Assembly (NCBI GenBank): GCA_029216955.1
Contig: JANAVB010010791.1
Span: 5,142,910 to 5,206,909 of the forward strand
DNA length: 64,000 nt
Direction of reading: 5' to 3'
Origin: Iris pallida
Lineage: Eukaryota > Streptophyta > Magnoliopsida > Asparagales > Iridaceae
The notes beneath the pieces were generated by a model that was not told the DNA's origin, ran no database searches, and saw only the letters and a program-made list of their open reading frames with translations. This document shows positions 1-11,874 of this stretch, one piece after another. The position numbers and the translations under genes are program-made. How positions within the stretch are numbered: position 1 is the stretch's first letter; every line of letters begins with the position of its first letter.

Positions 1-87
1 TATAATATATATATATGCTGTGTTATAATTATATTATATATATATATATATAGATAGATCTATACTATATATATATATTATATATAT

Positions 88-186
<99 letters not shown>

Positions 187-189
187 ATA
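1..189. repeat. (AT)n then (TG)n microsatellite
   Basis: An almost pure AT run, interrupted near 10-60 by short non-repeat bases, passes into about 18 TG units at roughly 147-183. It is simple sequence with no coding potential. The following stretch to about 530 is AT-rich unique sequence in which I see no gene. Confidence 0.95.
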
Positions 190-532
190 TATAAATATGG
201 ATTAGAACCCAATGAAATTACAAATTTAAGTACATAGGTACAAGGTTACCTAACATATAATAAATTGCTTAATTAGTTAGTAAGATTAATACGAAAACTT
301 CGATCACATAATTATTGTTTTGTACTAAACTAATCTAGTTATTCTCATTTCATCCGGTTTGTTTGCTCATACTGATATGCACACATAATAGAGAAAATCT
401 GAATATTTTAACTATGTGACTGTATTCGTGTCCCAGAAATATATTATGTATGTGTCTGTGTCAAACATTAGAGGAGGGAAATTTAGGTCATTACCAAATA
501 TGATTTGGGTGAGGAGTGGGGGTTGCTCTGTC

Positions 533-700
533 GCTGCTCGTTAGGGGAGGAGGGGGTCATCGGGTGGCTGTTGTCGCTTGTCAGGGGAGGAGGGGGTCGT
601 CGGAAAGCTATCGCGCTCGTCGGGGAGGTCGTCGGGAAGCTGTAACCGCTCGTCGAGTAGGCAGGAGGAGGGGGTCGAGTAGAGGAAGAGGAGAAGGATT
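533..700. repeat. Imperfect GGAGG-rich tandem repeat
   Basis: Roughly three degenerate copies of a unit of about 45-50 bases carry the words GGGGAGGAGGGGGTC and GCTCGTC. The open frames crossing it on both strands are low-complexity (Arg/Gly-rich or Pro/Ser-rich) and look like by-products of the repeat. No gene call is made. Confidence 0.6.
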
Positions 701-753
701 TGGGGAAAATAAAATTGGAAATGAAAACTGAGTCGTTTGGCGGCCAGTTCAAT

Positions 754-939
754 TTTTTGTAGCGACGGAATGTATCAGTCGCTGAGTGGTCGCAAAGCCA
801 ATTTTGATGCCTTAACAATGGTCTAGCGACGAATTTATAACAGGTTCGTCGCTTTCTCATTGCAAGTCAGTTGCTATTTCAGCGACAATTTTTCTTCCGT
901 CACTCAGTTCAGTTGCTAAATTATCATACTTTTGTAGTG
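754..939 (-). mobile_element. CACTA-like transposon terminus or MITE remnant
   Basis: Read on the minus strand from 939, the sequence begins CACTACAAAAG and is followed by repeated GCGACG / CGTCGC words at about 756, 780, 826, 850 and 880. A CACTACAAAA end with short subterminal repeats in both orientations is typical of plant CACTA (En/Spm) elements. I cannot see the opposite terminus or a convincing 3-bp target duplication, so this is probably a fragment or a degraded MITE. No transposase is present. Confidence 0.4.
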
Positions 940-944
940 ACTGT

Positions 945-1139
945 CATTGGTCTCTACAAGTCTTGTGTAGGTCCAGGGTCGGCTCAATGCTCTAAAAAAA
1001 ATCATGAAAGCATATATAGTTGCACGGTCTTTAATATATCTCATTGGTCTCTACAAGTCTCGTCTAGGTCCAGGGTCGGCTCGATGCTCCACAAAAGTCG
1101 AAAAAAACATATACAGTTGCACCGGTATTTAATATCTTT
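945..1139. repeat. Two-copy tandem repeat, about 98-bp unit
   Basis: The block starting CATTGGTCTCTACAAGTC at 945 recurs at about 1043 with a few substitutions, including the shared word GGTCCAGGGTCGGCTC. The copies have diverged, so the duplication is not recent. No function is apparent. Confidence 0.8.
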
Positions 1140-1140
1140 T

Positions 1141-2249
1141 ATAATGGCGAGTATCGCTCAAGATAGCTCAATCGATACTTGATGCACGGAAATGGGAAAT
1201 CTTAGAAATCCAACTATCTCTAGAAAATATATCTAGCTCTGCCATCATGGCATGATACGAGTGATCACGGATTCTTCAGACGAAAATCCAAAATTCTTGA
1301 TCAGGATACCAAATTACGATAACCAAGAAATCTCACATAGAAAATGCATATCCGTATCCGTATAAATAATGATAAGGTGAGGCGATCCTCACTATTCGTA
1401 ATCGCTAGTATATTTTTGTGGTCTAAGAAATATAAGAGTGATTATGGTACTAATGATGTTACTACCTGTATAGGCTATTTTGCAATACTTTTCTTTGGAT
1501 TGTGAAACTTGGGACAAATGAATACATATCCTCCATATGGCGTTCTTTCCACAAATTGGTGAGGGTCCAGGCATCCCTAAAATCATATATTCTAGCTTAA
1601 CAAGCACAAAAAAAGTCTTAATGTTTTGATGCTCAACCTGAGACATACTTTAATAAATCAATACCCTTCAGAAGTAGCGATAAAGTTCGAAACCATGCTA
1701 TCCTTAACCATTTCACTTCTACACATCAAGTGAAGGAACCAGCAAGAGTATGGTATCATTGACCGAGTTACTCAGCACCAACGTCGAAGTACTCAGTGCC
1801 AAATACAAGAGATTTAAAATGAGCACTTCACGAAGTACTTTATCAACATACTTACAAAAAGTCGTTTGAGAACTAACTCTAATAATAATGGATTAAAAAA
1901 TGATAAATAAACTTTGTACACAGACAATAATATTGCGTTTGTGCTCTTGACGCCCTCTAGATACTTATAATAGGATCGTATGTCTTGACGGCGCCCTCTA
2001 GATACTTATAGTACTGATATATGTTTGATTAGACTAACAAGTACTTCTTAAGGAGCGAAGGACGCATACAATTTTCACAAAACCACAAACAATCACAAAC
2101 ACCATTTGGAGCTCAGTAGGAAAGAGAGCCTCCCAATTACATACGACACAGTCATAGATGTTCCATCAGATGCGTCCACGGCAGTATGCTCAGGCTCAAC
2201 ATTAAAAGTAGAGGCATCAGTAAAGAGGGGGGACTAATCATGGGCAAGA
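1141..2249. other. No gene seen; one short direct repeat
   Basis: AT-rich intergenic sequence. The only structure I see is a short direct repeat (CTTGACG then CCCTCTAGATACTTATA) at 1946-1970 and 1984-2020. The last 100 bases may be the degraded gag end of gypsy A, since recognisable protease homology starts directly afterwards. Confidence 0.6.
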
Positions 2250-2848
2250 AAATAGTGTGTACTATTCTCGGCACCTCCTATCCAATATTTATATCGTTTG
2301 CTTAGTTTTGACACAACTCATTCCTTCGTATATACATAATTCATGTCTGGATTCTGAGTCATTATCAGTTAGGCTGAATACACTCAATGGAATTGGTCGA
2401 ATAGATAAAGTCCATACATTGTGTTCAGTTGTAATATGCGAGGTACCGCTTCCCGTTAGATTGACTGATCTCTCGATGGATGACTTTGACATAGTAATTG
2501 GGATTCTTGGTTGAATGATCACCATGCGTTGGGAGCAACTCTAGTTTTAGAGGGAGTCTACATGATGTCACAAATAGAGCTAGAGGAATTGTACTAGTTG
2601 CTTGAGGATTTGAAGGTCTAGGTATCCATTCGACCTAGTAGATCACTTTGGGGAGCTCCAATGATCTTGGTGAAGACTAAGTAGAAGGATTTCTCATCAT
2701 GGTTATGCATTGACTATTGTCAGCTAAACGATATGACCGTCAAGAACAAGTATCTATTTTCCAAGATAGATGACTTGTTCGATCAGCTCAGTGGAGCCCA
2801 AGTGTTCTAAAAGAAGGATATTAGGTCATCAGGTTAGAGTGAGCATAA
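2250..2848 (+). pseudogene. Gypsy remnant A, left part: protease and start of RT
   Basis: A decayed Ty3/gypsy pol. Bases 2255-2500 align by eye with the protease region of gypsy C in this window (compare 11935-12190), sharing for example the block coding ESLSVRLN. Bases 2610-2840 match the start of gypsy reverse transcriptase: the region equal to SWGAPM, then CxDYRxLN, then the IDDLFDQL block. Stops and frameshifts are frequent, so it is long dead. The reading breaks exactly at CATAA (2844-2848), the target duplication of copia B, and resumes at 26738. Confidence 0.8.
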
Positions 2849-3582
2849 TGTTGGAGTGGGTGGGGTTCCCAACCTATATGGAGAATATCCCGGAGTGCGA
2901 CGAGCGTCATCCGTGTGTCGGAGAAGCTCGGGGAATGCATGGATCCTATTTTGGAACATATATGGTAAGAAAATATATGATTGGATTTCCATATTTACTT
3001 TGATCATATATTTATGATTGGACCCTTCATATAGTAGCTTTCCATATAATTGGGCTTCCAATTATGGCAAGCCAATTATGATTGAATTTCCATTAAATAT
3101 ATGATTGATGCATATTGGAAGTTTCCATATATATTGGCCTTCCATGTATGGATTACCAAGGGCTTATAAAAGGGTGATGCATGTTAGTTGAAAACTTATC
3201 TCAAAACAAGAGTGCTTTACAACGTTTGAGAGAAAGAGAGTATTAAGGACTATTTTGAAGGAGAGATTGCTTCGAATATTTTTTTGGTATCTCTTGTTCT
3301 TCGGAGTCCGCAATCAAAAAATTTCTTCTTTCAAGTGAGTTGTGGTGATCCGTATTGGATCGGGAGGAGCTTGTAGAGGGTGTATTCTCTTTATTCCATT
3401 AGTGGATGTTCTTCAGGGTTGGACTCCGATCGTCCCGTAGTTTTTTCCGCAAGGGTTTTCCACGTCAAAAATTTTTGTGTCTGCAATTGTGTTTGGCATT
3501 TTTTGGTTTGTGTGCTTTTGTTCGGTTCTCTCGCAGAACTTTCTGGTTTGGGGGAACGGTTTTTCGTGCTTCGTTCCCAACA
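2849..3582 (+). repeat. 5' LTR of copia B
   Basis: A 734-bp LTR bounded by TG and CA with inverted ends TGTTGG / CCCAACA. A TATA box, TATAAAAG, lies at about 3165-3172 and is the likely promoter. It is homologous along its length to 26001-26732. Confidence 0.92.
3165..3172 (+). promoter_or_regulatory. TATA box in copia B 5' LTR
   Basis: TATAAAAG in the second half of the LTR, the usual position for the U3 promoter; the same word occurs in the 3' LTR near 26320. Inferred from sequence only. Confidence 0.6.
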
Positions 3583-3585
3583 GAG

Positions 3586-3597
3586 TGGTATCAGAGC
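3586..3597 (+). other. Primer binding site of copia B (initiator tRNA-Met)
   Basis: TGGTATCAGAGC is complementary to the 3' end of plant initiator tRNA-Met. It begins three bases after the LTR, the standard place for copia minus-strand priming. Confidence 0.93.
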
Positions 3598-3647
3598 TTT
3601 GGGTTTAAAGAAGTGTCAGGAGTTGACAGTCAAACCAGGAAGCAGAG

Positions 3648-4480
3648 ATGGATGCGAAGCCGGTGTGCATGGTGAACCTGATTGGTACCAACTACCATTA
3701 TTGGCAGAGCAAGATGAAGGATTTGTTGTTCGTCAAGAAGCTGCAACTTCTAGTATTTGCATCCGAGAAGTCCAGTGACAAATCCGATGAGGACTGAAAC
3801 TTCGAGCATATACAGGTGTATGGGTATATGCGGCAGTTCGTTGACGAGAACGTGTACAACTACGTTGCCAATATTGAGCATGCGAAGACGTTGTGGGAGA
3901 AGCTAGAATCTTTGTATGCAAAAAAGGTCGGGATAAACAAATTATTCCTGATCCGAATGATGATGGGTCTATGGTACAAAGATGGTACATCCATTACGGA
4001 TCACTTGAGTGAGTTCCAGGGTGTGGTGGACCAGCTATCCTCGATGGGAGTCAAGTTCGACGACGAGGTTCAAGGACTTTGGTTGCTATGTACATTGCCA
4101 GACTCGTGGAAGATCGTACGAGTATCTATGATCGCTTCTGCTCCAGAAGGCTTGGTCAGTCTGGAGTTTGCCAAGAGCGGAGTACTGAATGAAGAGATAC
4201 GGAGACGTTCTCAAGGCACTTCATCCACATCCCATCACTCAGAGGTACTAGTTTCTGAGAGCCACGGAAGAGGAAAAGCAGGGGTCCAAGTGGTGGCAGA
4301 GACAAGAGCAAAGGGAAGTCCAAGGGTCGGTACAAGGACTCGGAGTGTTACCATTGTGGCAAGAAGGGCCACATCAAACAAAACTGTTTTGCTTGGAAGA
4401 GAGAGAAGAAGGGCGACAAGGGGAAACAAGATGAGAATACTACAGCGACGGCCTCGATACATGGAGGCGATGTGAACGTC
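3648..4480 (+). pseudogene. Copia B gag (nucleocapsid), broken
   Basis: An ATG at 3648 opens a frame beginning MDAKPVCMVNLIGTNYHYW, typical of copia gag. The frame runs through a UBN2-like gag region (around KTLWEKLESLY, TLPDSW) but has a TGA near 3796 where Trp is expected. Near 4250 it shifts frame: the CCHC zinc knuckle (CYHCGKKGHIKQNC, bases 4346-4387) lies in the next frame. Gag would coat the RNA in virus-like particles. It cannot be made intact now. Confidence 0.85.
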
Positions 4481-4519
4481 GTAGGTGATAAGGTTATCAC
4501 AAACCTCGCCTGCGATAAC

Positions 4520-5600
4520 AATTCTTGGCTGGTGGACTCAGGGGCTTCAGCGCACGTATCTCATAACAGGGCACTATTTGCCACTTACACGACAGCGACT
4601 GTGGAGTGTTGAAGATGGGCAATAGAGATGTGTCGAAGGCGGTTGCCATTAGAGATGTGTATTTGAGGATAAAGACGGGTGCAGTTCTTGTTCTCAAAGA
4701 TGTTCGTCATGTCCCTGATATCCGTTTCAACCTGGTATCGGTTGGAAGATTGGATGACGAGGGATTCTTCAGTCTCTTCGGTAATAGTCAGTGGAAGCTT
4801 TCCAAAGGTTCGATGGTGATTGCCAGAGGAAGCAAGAAGTCCGGTCTCTACTATATGGAAGGAAGTGCACATGGGGCATAAAAGGTAGACACAATCAGTG
4901 ATGCGTCTACCGAGTTGTGGCACAGACGACTCGGCCATATCAGCGAGAAGCGCATGAGCTACTTGGTGAACAAAAAGGTAATTCCAGGGCTCAAGTCTAC
5001 AAAGTTGGAGAAATGCACACACTGCTTAGCTGGAAAGCAAAATAGGGTATCTTTTTAAAGTCACCCAAGTTCAAGGAAGCCGGCATTGCTCGAGTTGATT
5101 TACTCGGATGTCTGAGGTCCTATGAAGGTAAAATCTATTGGTGGTGCTTCTTACTTTATAACTTTTATTGATGACTGTTCCAGAAAGGTTTGGGTCTATG
5201 CCTTAAAGACCAAGGATCAGGTGCTGCCCACTTTCAAAGAGTTTCAGGTCTTTGTTGAAATAGAAATGGGCAAAAAGTTATTGTGTGTTCAGTCCGACAA
5301 TGATGGCGAATACATTGGTCCCTTTGATGCATATTACAGAGAGCAAGGAATACGACACCAGAAGACTCCGCCCAAGATACCTCAGCTTAATGGTATAGCG
5401 GAGCGCATAAACAGGACACTGATGGAGAGGGTACGGTATTTGTTGTCAGAAGCAAATTTGTCACGCAGTTATTGGGGTGAGGCTCTTCTCACAGCTGCTT
5501 ATGTTATTAATTTATCTCCTAGTGCTCATTTACAGGGTGATGTGCCTGACAAAGTATGGTATGACAAAAAGCCGTCATACAATCACCTGTGAGTGTTTGG
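4520..5600 (+). pseudogene. Copia B protease and integrase, broken
   Basis: The aspartic protease motif WLVDSGASAHV lies at about 4526-4558, followed by a frameshift near 4600. The rest is one frame. It has the pre-integrase region with LWHRRLGHIS near 4915 and the HC-type zinc motif ending CTHCLAGK. The integrase core follows with its D (FIDDCS), D (SDNDGEY) and E (NGIAERIN) residues at about 5167, 5299 and 5401. In-frame stops occur at 4879, 5056, 5113 and 5590; at 5113 the family has Trp. Integrase would insert the cDNA into host DNA. Confidence 0.88.
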
Positions 5601-7668
5601 CTGTAAGGCCTTCGTGCATGTACCGAAGGACGAGAGGTCCAAACTTGAGCCGAAGACGAGGCGATGCGTCTTTGTCAGCTACGGTCGGGATAAGTTTGGC
5701 TATAGACACTACGACCCAGTAGAAAGAAAGCTCTACAGAAGCATGGACGTGGTATTCATTGAGGATCAGACTATGACCAACACTCAGGATTCCGAGACGC
5801 CTTTTGAGACTGAGGAATTGCTTGAGTTAGAGTCATTTCACTTCAAACAGTTTCCAGAGGATATCGCAGAGGATCCAGTTATGGAGGAGCCAATGCATGG
5901 GATTGCTCCCAACCTTGATCATCAGCCTGCTAATGGTGGTCAGGGTATCCCTCAGGAGGATAAGCATAAAGGGGAGGCAGTTCCTGAAGGAAAGAAGACT
6001 GTTGGTTTACAGCCAGCACCAGTAGCTCCACTGAGAAGGAGCAACAGAGATCGTCGACCATCTACGAGATACTCACCCAGTGAGTATATACTACTGACTG
6101 ACGGAGGAGAGCCCAAAAGCTTTGCAGAGGCTATGGAAGACGAACACAGACAGGAGTGGATACAGGTTATACAGGAGGAAATGAGTTCCTTACATACCAA
6201 TTCCACTTATGAACTGGTGCGGTTGTCAAAGGACAAGAAGGCTTTAAAGAATCGATAGATGTTTAGAGTGAAGCAGACGGATGATGCTACTCGCCCTCGA
6301 TACAAAGCAAGGATGGTAGTTAAAGGCTACGGTCAGCGAAAAGGCGTAGATTATGATGAGATCTTTTTGCCAGTCGTCAAGCAGTCATCTATTCGGGTGG
6401 TGCTAGCATTGGCAGCCAGTTTTGACTTGGAGATCGAGCAGATGGACGTGAAGACGGTATTCCTTCACGGTGATCTTAAGGAGGAGTTATACATGGAGCA
6501 GCCAGAGGGATTCTATGAGAAGGATAAGTCATATTTGGTCTGCCGGTTGAGGAATAGCTTGTATGGTCTGAAGCAGGCTCCGAGGCAGCGGTACAGAAAG
6601 TTTGAGTCATTTATGGGGGAGCATGGTTATGCACGGACGACGTCGGACCATTGCATATTTGTGAAGAACTTTGTCGAGGTTGATTTCATTATTTTATTGC
6701 TCTATGTTGATGACATGCTATTATTGGTTCGGAATGCTACTAGGATAGTGGAGTTGAAGCGCCAACTGGGTGCGGCCTTCTCTATGAAGGATTTGGGTAC
6801 AGTAAAAATTATTCTTGGGATGGAGATCAGTCGAGAGAGAGAGAGAGAGTCCAAGCTGCTACACTTGTCCCAAAAGAAGTACATTCATCGGGTACTTCAG
6901 TGTTTCGAGATGGACGGGTCGAAGAAAGTGAGTTGCCCCCCTTGCGGCTCACTTTAAGTTCACTAAAGAGCAGTGTCCATCTACCGAGGACAAAAAAAAA
7001 GATATAGAGCGGGTTCCATATGCCTCAGCTGTGGGAAGCCTTATGTATGCTATGGTATGTACGAGGCCAGACATCGCTCATGTAGTTGGCACAGTTAGCA
7101 GGTACATTTCAAATCCTGGAAGGGTACATTGGAGTGCGGTCAAGTTGATTCTACATACCTTCAGGGCACTACTGATTGGAGGCTTTCTTTTGGTGGTGAC
7201 GAGCCGAAGCTGGTTGGGTATAACGATACTGATATGGCTGGAGATGTAGATACGAGGCGATCGACTTCGGGCTATGTGATGATGTTTGTTAGAGAAGCAG
7301 TATCGTGGCAGTCGCAGTTGCAGAAGTGTGTTGCCTTGTCGATGACAGAGGCAGAGTACATTGCAGCGATGGAGGCTTGTAAGGAGTTATTATGGATAAA
7401 AAAGCTGTTGCAGGAAATGGGGCTGAAGCAAGAGCAGTATACTTTACTTTGCGACAGTCAGAGTACTATTCATCTTGTGAAGAATCAGATCTTTCATAGC
7501 CGGTCCAAGCATATCGAGACTCGGTATTATTGGATATGGAATATGGTTGAGAAGAAGGACGCGATGCTTGAGAAGGTCTATACTGATGACAAAGGAGCGG
7601 ACATGCTCACGAAGGTTCTACTAAGGGGGATGTTTGAGTACTACAGGCGAATCGTTGGGATGACAAGT
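5593..7668 (+). pseudogene. Copia B reverse transcriptase and RNase H, broken
   Basis: Continues the integrase frame. FGCKAFVHVP closes the integrase tail, and the RT begins around 6118 (SFAEAMEDEHRQEW). A TAG at 6256 replaces the Trp expected in the conserved KWVFRVK block. The catalytic YVDDM motif is at about 6703. The frame shifts near 6950 and again near 7150. RNase H follows with residues around DTDMAGD, MTEAEYIA and LLCDSQS. Coding ends near 7668, six bases before gypsy C begins, so C interrupted the sequence between RNase H and the polypurine tract. Confidence 0.9.
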
Positions 7669-7673
7669 TCCTC

Positions 7674-10402
7674 TGTAATGCCCGTATTTCGGAATACGTA
7701 TTTTGATTAGGCTTATATGTATTTCGGACCTGTATTTTATTTTCTCGGATTCTGGCCTGTAATTGTGTTTTGGTTTAACTTGCGGATTCTGGTTTTCTCG
7801 TAAAATAGGTTTTGGACCTGGCGTGGTTTTATTGTATAGAGAAGGAATTGGTTTGGTTTGGTTTGTATTGGACTACCTTAGCTAACCTCCACCCTCAACA
7901 CAACACACCCTCCCTCATTAAAACCCCACCTAACTTTCTCTCTCCTCATAACTTTATTAATTTTCTTCATCTTCTTCTTCCTTTCTCCACCAACACCATA
8001 GGCAAGTGCACCTTGCCACCAAATAAGCACCCCATTTTATTTGTCCATTAGCTACATTAGGCCATGGTGAACAACATTAGAACTTGGCATTTTGTGATTT
8101 AGAGTCTCCATTTTTCTAGATCTATATTTTAACTATTTTCAGATTTTCTTGGTTTTGATCTATTAGACTTAGATTTTTGCTTGTTTTGAGGCTTCCATGT
8201 GGAAGAGAATTCAATTTTACACAAGTTAGAACTTTGAAAATCTAAATTTCATTTTGATTTGGCTAAGTTATGAGATTTGGAAATTTTGGTGATTCTTGGG
8301 TTTTCCCTCGGCCTGATGGAGAAGATGGCCCTCGGCCAGCGCTCTTTAGCGCAAGGCCATGCGCAGTTCATTTCCTGTGCAGTTCAACTCATGCGTAGTT
8401 CATTTCCTGCGCAGTTCAACTCATGTGCAGTTCATTTCATGCACAGTTCAACTCATGCGCAGTTCACGCAGTTCAACTCATGTGCAGTTTATTTCCTGCA
8501 CAGTTCAACTCATGCGCAGTTCACACAGTTCAACTCATGCGCAGTTCATTTCCTGCGCAGTTCAACTCATGCACAGTTTATTTCCTGTGCAGTTCAACTG
8601 TGTGCAGTTCATCTCCTGTGCAGTTCATCTCCTGCACAGTTTATCTCCTGCACAGCTCATCTCCTGCGCAGCTCACCCTAGCGTAGCTCGACCCTAGCGT
8701 AATCTAACCCCAGCGCAACCTATTTGCCCATGATGGTTTGGATTTTATTCCTTGGACTTGGCTCCTCTTTTGTGGGTTGGAGTTTTGAGATCTTGTTCCA
8801 CACAACACGACTGTCTCGACCCTACACGACCTGCACACAGTTTTTTTGGTGTTTTACTTATGACTAGTACGGTTTTTCGTGATTTCTGTGAAGTATGATT
8901 CTAGTACTTTCTGATCTTCTTGATAGTGACCCGATGGGGTGCGCCCTTAACTTTTAACCTGTAATTCATGATTAATCTTGATACTGGATAACTTGATAGT
9001 GGTCCGTGGCGGCGCACTCCTGACTTGTAACTTGTAAACCTGTAACTTGTAACTTGACTTGACTTGATGCTGTTGCGATGGCTAACTTGACTCATATAAT
9101 CAACTCTGATGCTGTGGGTGTTCATTCTTGCTGCTTTGTGCAATCCACTTGTCTTGTCTTGCATCATGTCTAGGACGTGACTTCCTGGTTACCACGGTCA
9201 GGGATTCGTACTAAATATGGATTAGGCTAATTACTAGATCAAACTATAGTTCATGGAGAATTTTCAGTCACAAGCGATCTCGTTATCTGGGCGCTTTAAA
9301 CGGACTTGTAGCTTGCCGACGAGTAGGGCACATTTCCAGCACACTGTCATGTGTTGCACCCTCTAAGTCACCTAAGGGTATATCGTCTCCTGGGCGATGT
9401 AACCAACCATACTCTCAACCCGGGGAAGGATAACTAGATAGTCTGCAGGACTTGGGACTGGGAATTTCTCATTTGCATTTTGCTAGTAAATAGGCTTGTG
9501 ATAACCCTAGTTAGTTAAGTAGTAAGCCGTAGTAATTGCTTGGCCGTTTGTGAATGGATAGTGTCCAGCCTTGTCTAAGTCTCGTATATTTCTTGTACCT
9601 GGTACCCCTGATCATGATTGTTTTACTTATCTTTAACAATAAATAGGTAGAGACAAAGTGCTATTCAGACGAAGGGTTACGACCCCGCTCCTTGTTTGAT
9701 TTAAGGGTTGTAACCTGGCTCCCGGAATGGTCCACGTCCTTAGTCGTTTATTGTCCTGTTGTACTCTTTATTACTTGTACTTTTCTTCTATTTCTTATGC
9801 TCTGATATGCTGGCTTTTGTTCTTATTTCGTGGCCTCCTTTGTGGCACTTGCTCTTTCTGGGGTTTGACCCAGCTGGTTTTGTGTGGCTAGATTTTGGAG
9901 CAGCACCCGAGGATCTACCGAACCTCCAGCCCAATGGTGGCGACTAGAAGGAACCCGGGCTACGAGTGGGTTTTCCATTTTGTTTCGCTCACTACACTAT
10001 AAAATTATTCTTTTGAGATGTTTAGCCGACGAGCACCTGTTAGCTCGATGCATATTTACTTACTGTCTGCCTACGGGCTGTAAACATGATTAACAAATCC
10101 TAGGGTTGATCATGTATGACTAAACTCTTGCTAGTCTTGACATTTTGTACGACTAGCTTCATGATCATCTAATATGTAATATTTGGGACGCCTTTTATTG
10201 TATATTTGGTGGTCTAACATCTTGTAACTATATTACTTGCTTGAGATTGAGATAATAGGCTTGACCTTAAGAGACCGTTGGCTTGTAGTAAACCCTCATA
10301 TCTAGACAGCCGTGACCGTATAGCGAGGTGGATTCCATTTCAATATACGTAGCTGGCTATGTACGTCCCCGCTCTCCAGTATTCTGGTTCTGGGGCGTCA
10401 TA
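7674..10402 (+). repeat. 5' LTR of gypsy C
   Basis: A long LTR of about 2.73 kb starting TGTAATGCC and ending GGCGTCATA (the 3' copy ends GGCGTCACA). It carries the GCAGTTCA minisatellite at 8358-8690. Stretches of its second half, for example around 8920-9170 and 9640-9740, match the LTR of element D in reverse orientation, so C and D LTRs share ancestry. Short open frames inside it are not genes. Confidence 0.9.
8358..8690 (+). repeat. GCAGTTCA minisatellite inside gypsy C LTR
   Basis: About 20 degenerate copies of a short unit built on GCAGTTCA, mostly as TTTCCTGCGCAGTTCAACTCATG-like alternations of 8-24 bases. Three overlapping open frames cross it (Cys/Ser/His/Gln-rich) because the array lacks stops; they are not credible proteins. 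The 3' LTR carries the matching array at 16090-16490. Confidence 0.88.
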
Positions 10403-10420
10403 TGGTTTAAGTGGTGGCCC
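10403..10420 (+). other. Probable primer binding site of gypsy C
   Basis: TGGTTTAAGTGGTGGCCC starts directly at the LTR edge with the TGG that pairs with a tRNA CCA end. It does not match the initiator Met site used by the copia elements here, and I cannot assign its tRNA. Element D has nearly the same sequence beside its own 5' LTR (complement of 20851-20868). Confidence 0.5.
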
Positions 10421-10559
10421 ATGCAGGTCTTGGCATTCAAGATATGTGAGGGTTTACCGGATGGATGTCTCAATCAGTACTCGTCTTTGATCTCCATTCA
10501 TATCCTCTGAATCTCTGGATTCTTGCCCTGATCATGTACTTGTATCGTTGATCTGTCCT

Positions 10560-11874
10560 GGTCCTTCCTTATTGTTTCCCTGTGTCGTCTTCTTCAGCGA
10601 CACTGTACCTGACCCCGCCGATCAGCAAGGTGGAGCACTTCCCGTGGACCAGCAGCAACCCGGAGATAAAGCCCAGCATTTCGGAGTAGCCTCCAGAGTT
10701 GTACCTTCCGGAGGAGAGCCCTGCAGTTCAGCCCGTTCGACCTGCCGAGCCTGATGATGGCACCTTGGTAGGTCTCATCAGGACCTTGATAGCTTCCCAG
10801 GATCGTAGAGGAGACGCCTTGTACCAGGTAGTAGCAGATGCTTTGACCAGAGGCGGTCATCCAGGAAACAGCGCGGCCAACAGCTTCAAGCGCTTGAACC
10901 CTCCATTCTTCGACGGCAGCGAAGATGCGATTGCCGCGGACGCTTGGCTTCAGGATACCGAGGTGGTTCTGGAAGCAGCTAGGACACCTGAGAATGAGAA
11001 GGTGGCGGTGGTACGCCTACAGTTGCTAGACTTAGCTCGCAGTTGGTGGGCGGCACAGGCCGTAGGATTAGCGGCGCCGGTTACTTGGGCGGTATTTAGA
11101 GAAAGATTCCAGACGAAGTATTTTGATGCTGTAGCTCGGTACGACCTACAGACGAGATTTACCAACTTGAAGCAAGGAGGCAGATCGATCGACGGTTATG
11201 CATCTGAGTTTTCTAGACTCAGTAGGTTTGCACCCACCTTGGTGGCGACCGAGTTTGATAGGCCCCAGCGGTTCCAGCAGGGACTACATTTGGAGATCTT
11301 GTTGGCAGTTGAGCAGTTCGAGCACCAGACGTTCGATGCAGTACTGAGAGCAGCAAGGAGGCATGAGTACACCTCCCAGAGGATCGTGGATAGGATCGGA
11401 GGTAGAAAGCGATCCCACAATCAGATGCACCAATCATCAGCTCCAGTCCCGGCAGCTAGGGGTTTGACCATTGGAACTCCGAGGCGGGCGACCTCAGTGA
11501 CGTCGATTCAATATTCAACCCCGACGTACCCGCAGCAGCAGAAGCAGAAGCAGACTTCCGCAATGGGATGTTCTCATTGCGGGAAGTCAGGGCACGTGGT
11601 GGCTGATTGTCGCAGGGCACAGGGATTGTGCCTGGCTTGTGGAGCGGCAGATCACAAGATAGGAGCCTGACCGAATAGGGGTAGTTCGTCCTCTTCCAAC
11701 ATAACCAGTCCATCGGTTAGAGGACCCGTACCTATGCAGCAGCAGCAGTACCCAAGGCCATTGTTGCCTCAGGCCCAGGCATTTCATCAGCAGAACCAGC
11801 AACAGTACGCCCAGACTCAAGTGCAGAGCGGGCAGAGAGGTTTCCAGCAGAGGGGACCCGCAGCCAGAGGGTAA
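10560..11874 (+). pseudogene. Gypsy C gag, broken
   Basis: A gypsy Gag with a retrotrans_gag core (around FDGSEDAIAADAWLQD, then RSWWAAQA and FRERFQTKYF) and a CCHC knuckle CSHCGKSGHVVADC at about 11569-11610. A second half-knuckle CLACGAADH follows and is cut by TGA at 11668-11670. A TAG at 10687-10689, a frameshift upstream of it and a TAA at 11872-11874 also interrupt it. The glutamine-rich linker (11730-11860) leads in the same frame to protease, so this was one Gag-Pol frame. The true start lies near 10560 but is uncertain. Confidence 0.85.

Noticed and set aside
483..860. Minus-strand frame of 125 codons, Pro/Ser-rich
   Set aside because: Translation of the antisense of the G-rich repeat and CACTA-like end; no domain, no splice or promoter support.
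8277..8697. Three overlapping open frames of 87-134 codons
   Set aside because: They read through the GCAGTTCA minisatellite of the gypsy C LTR; a repeat unit without stops keeps all three frames open. The same happens at 16007-16512.
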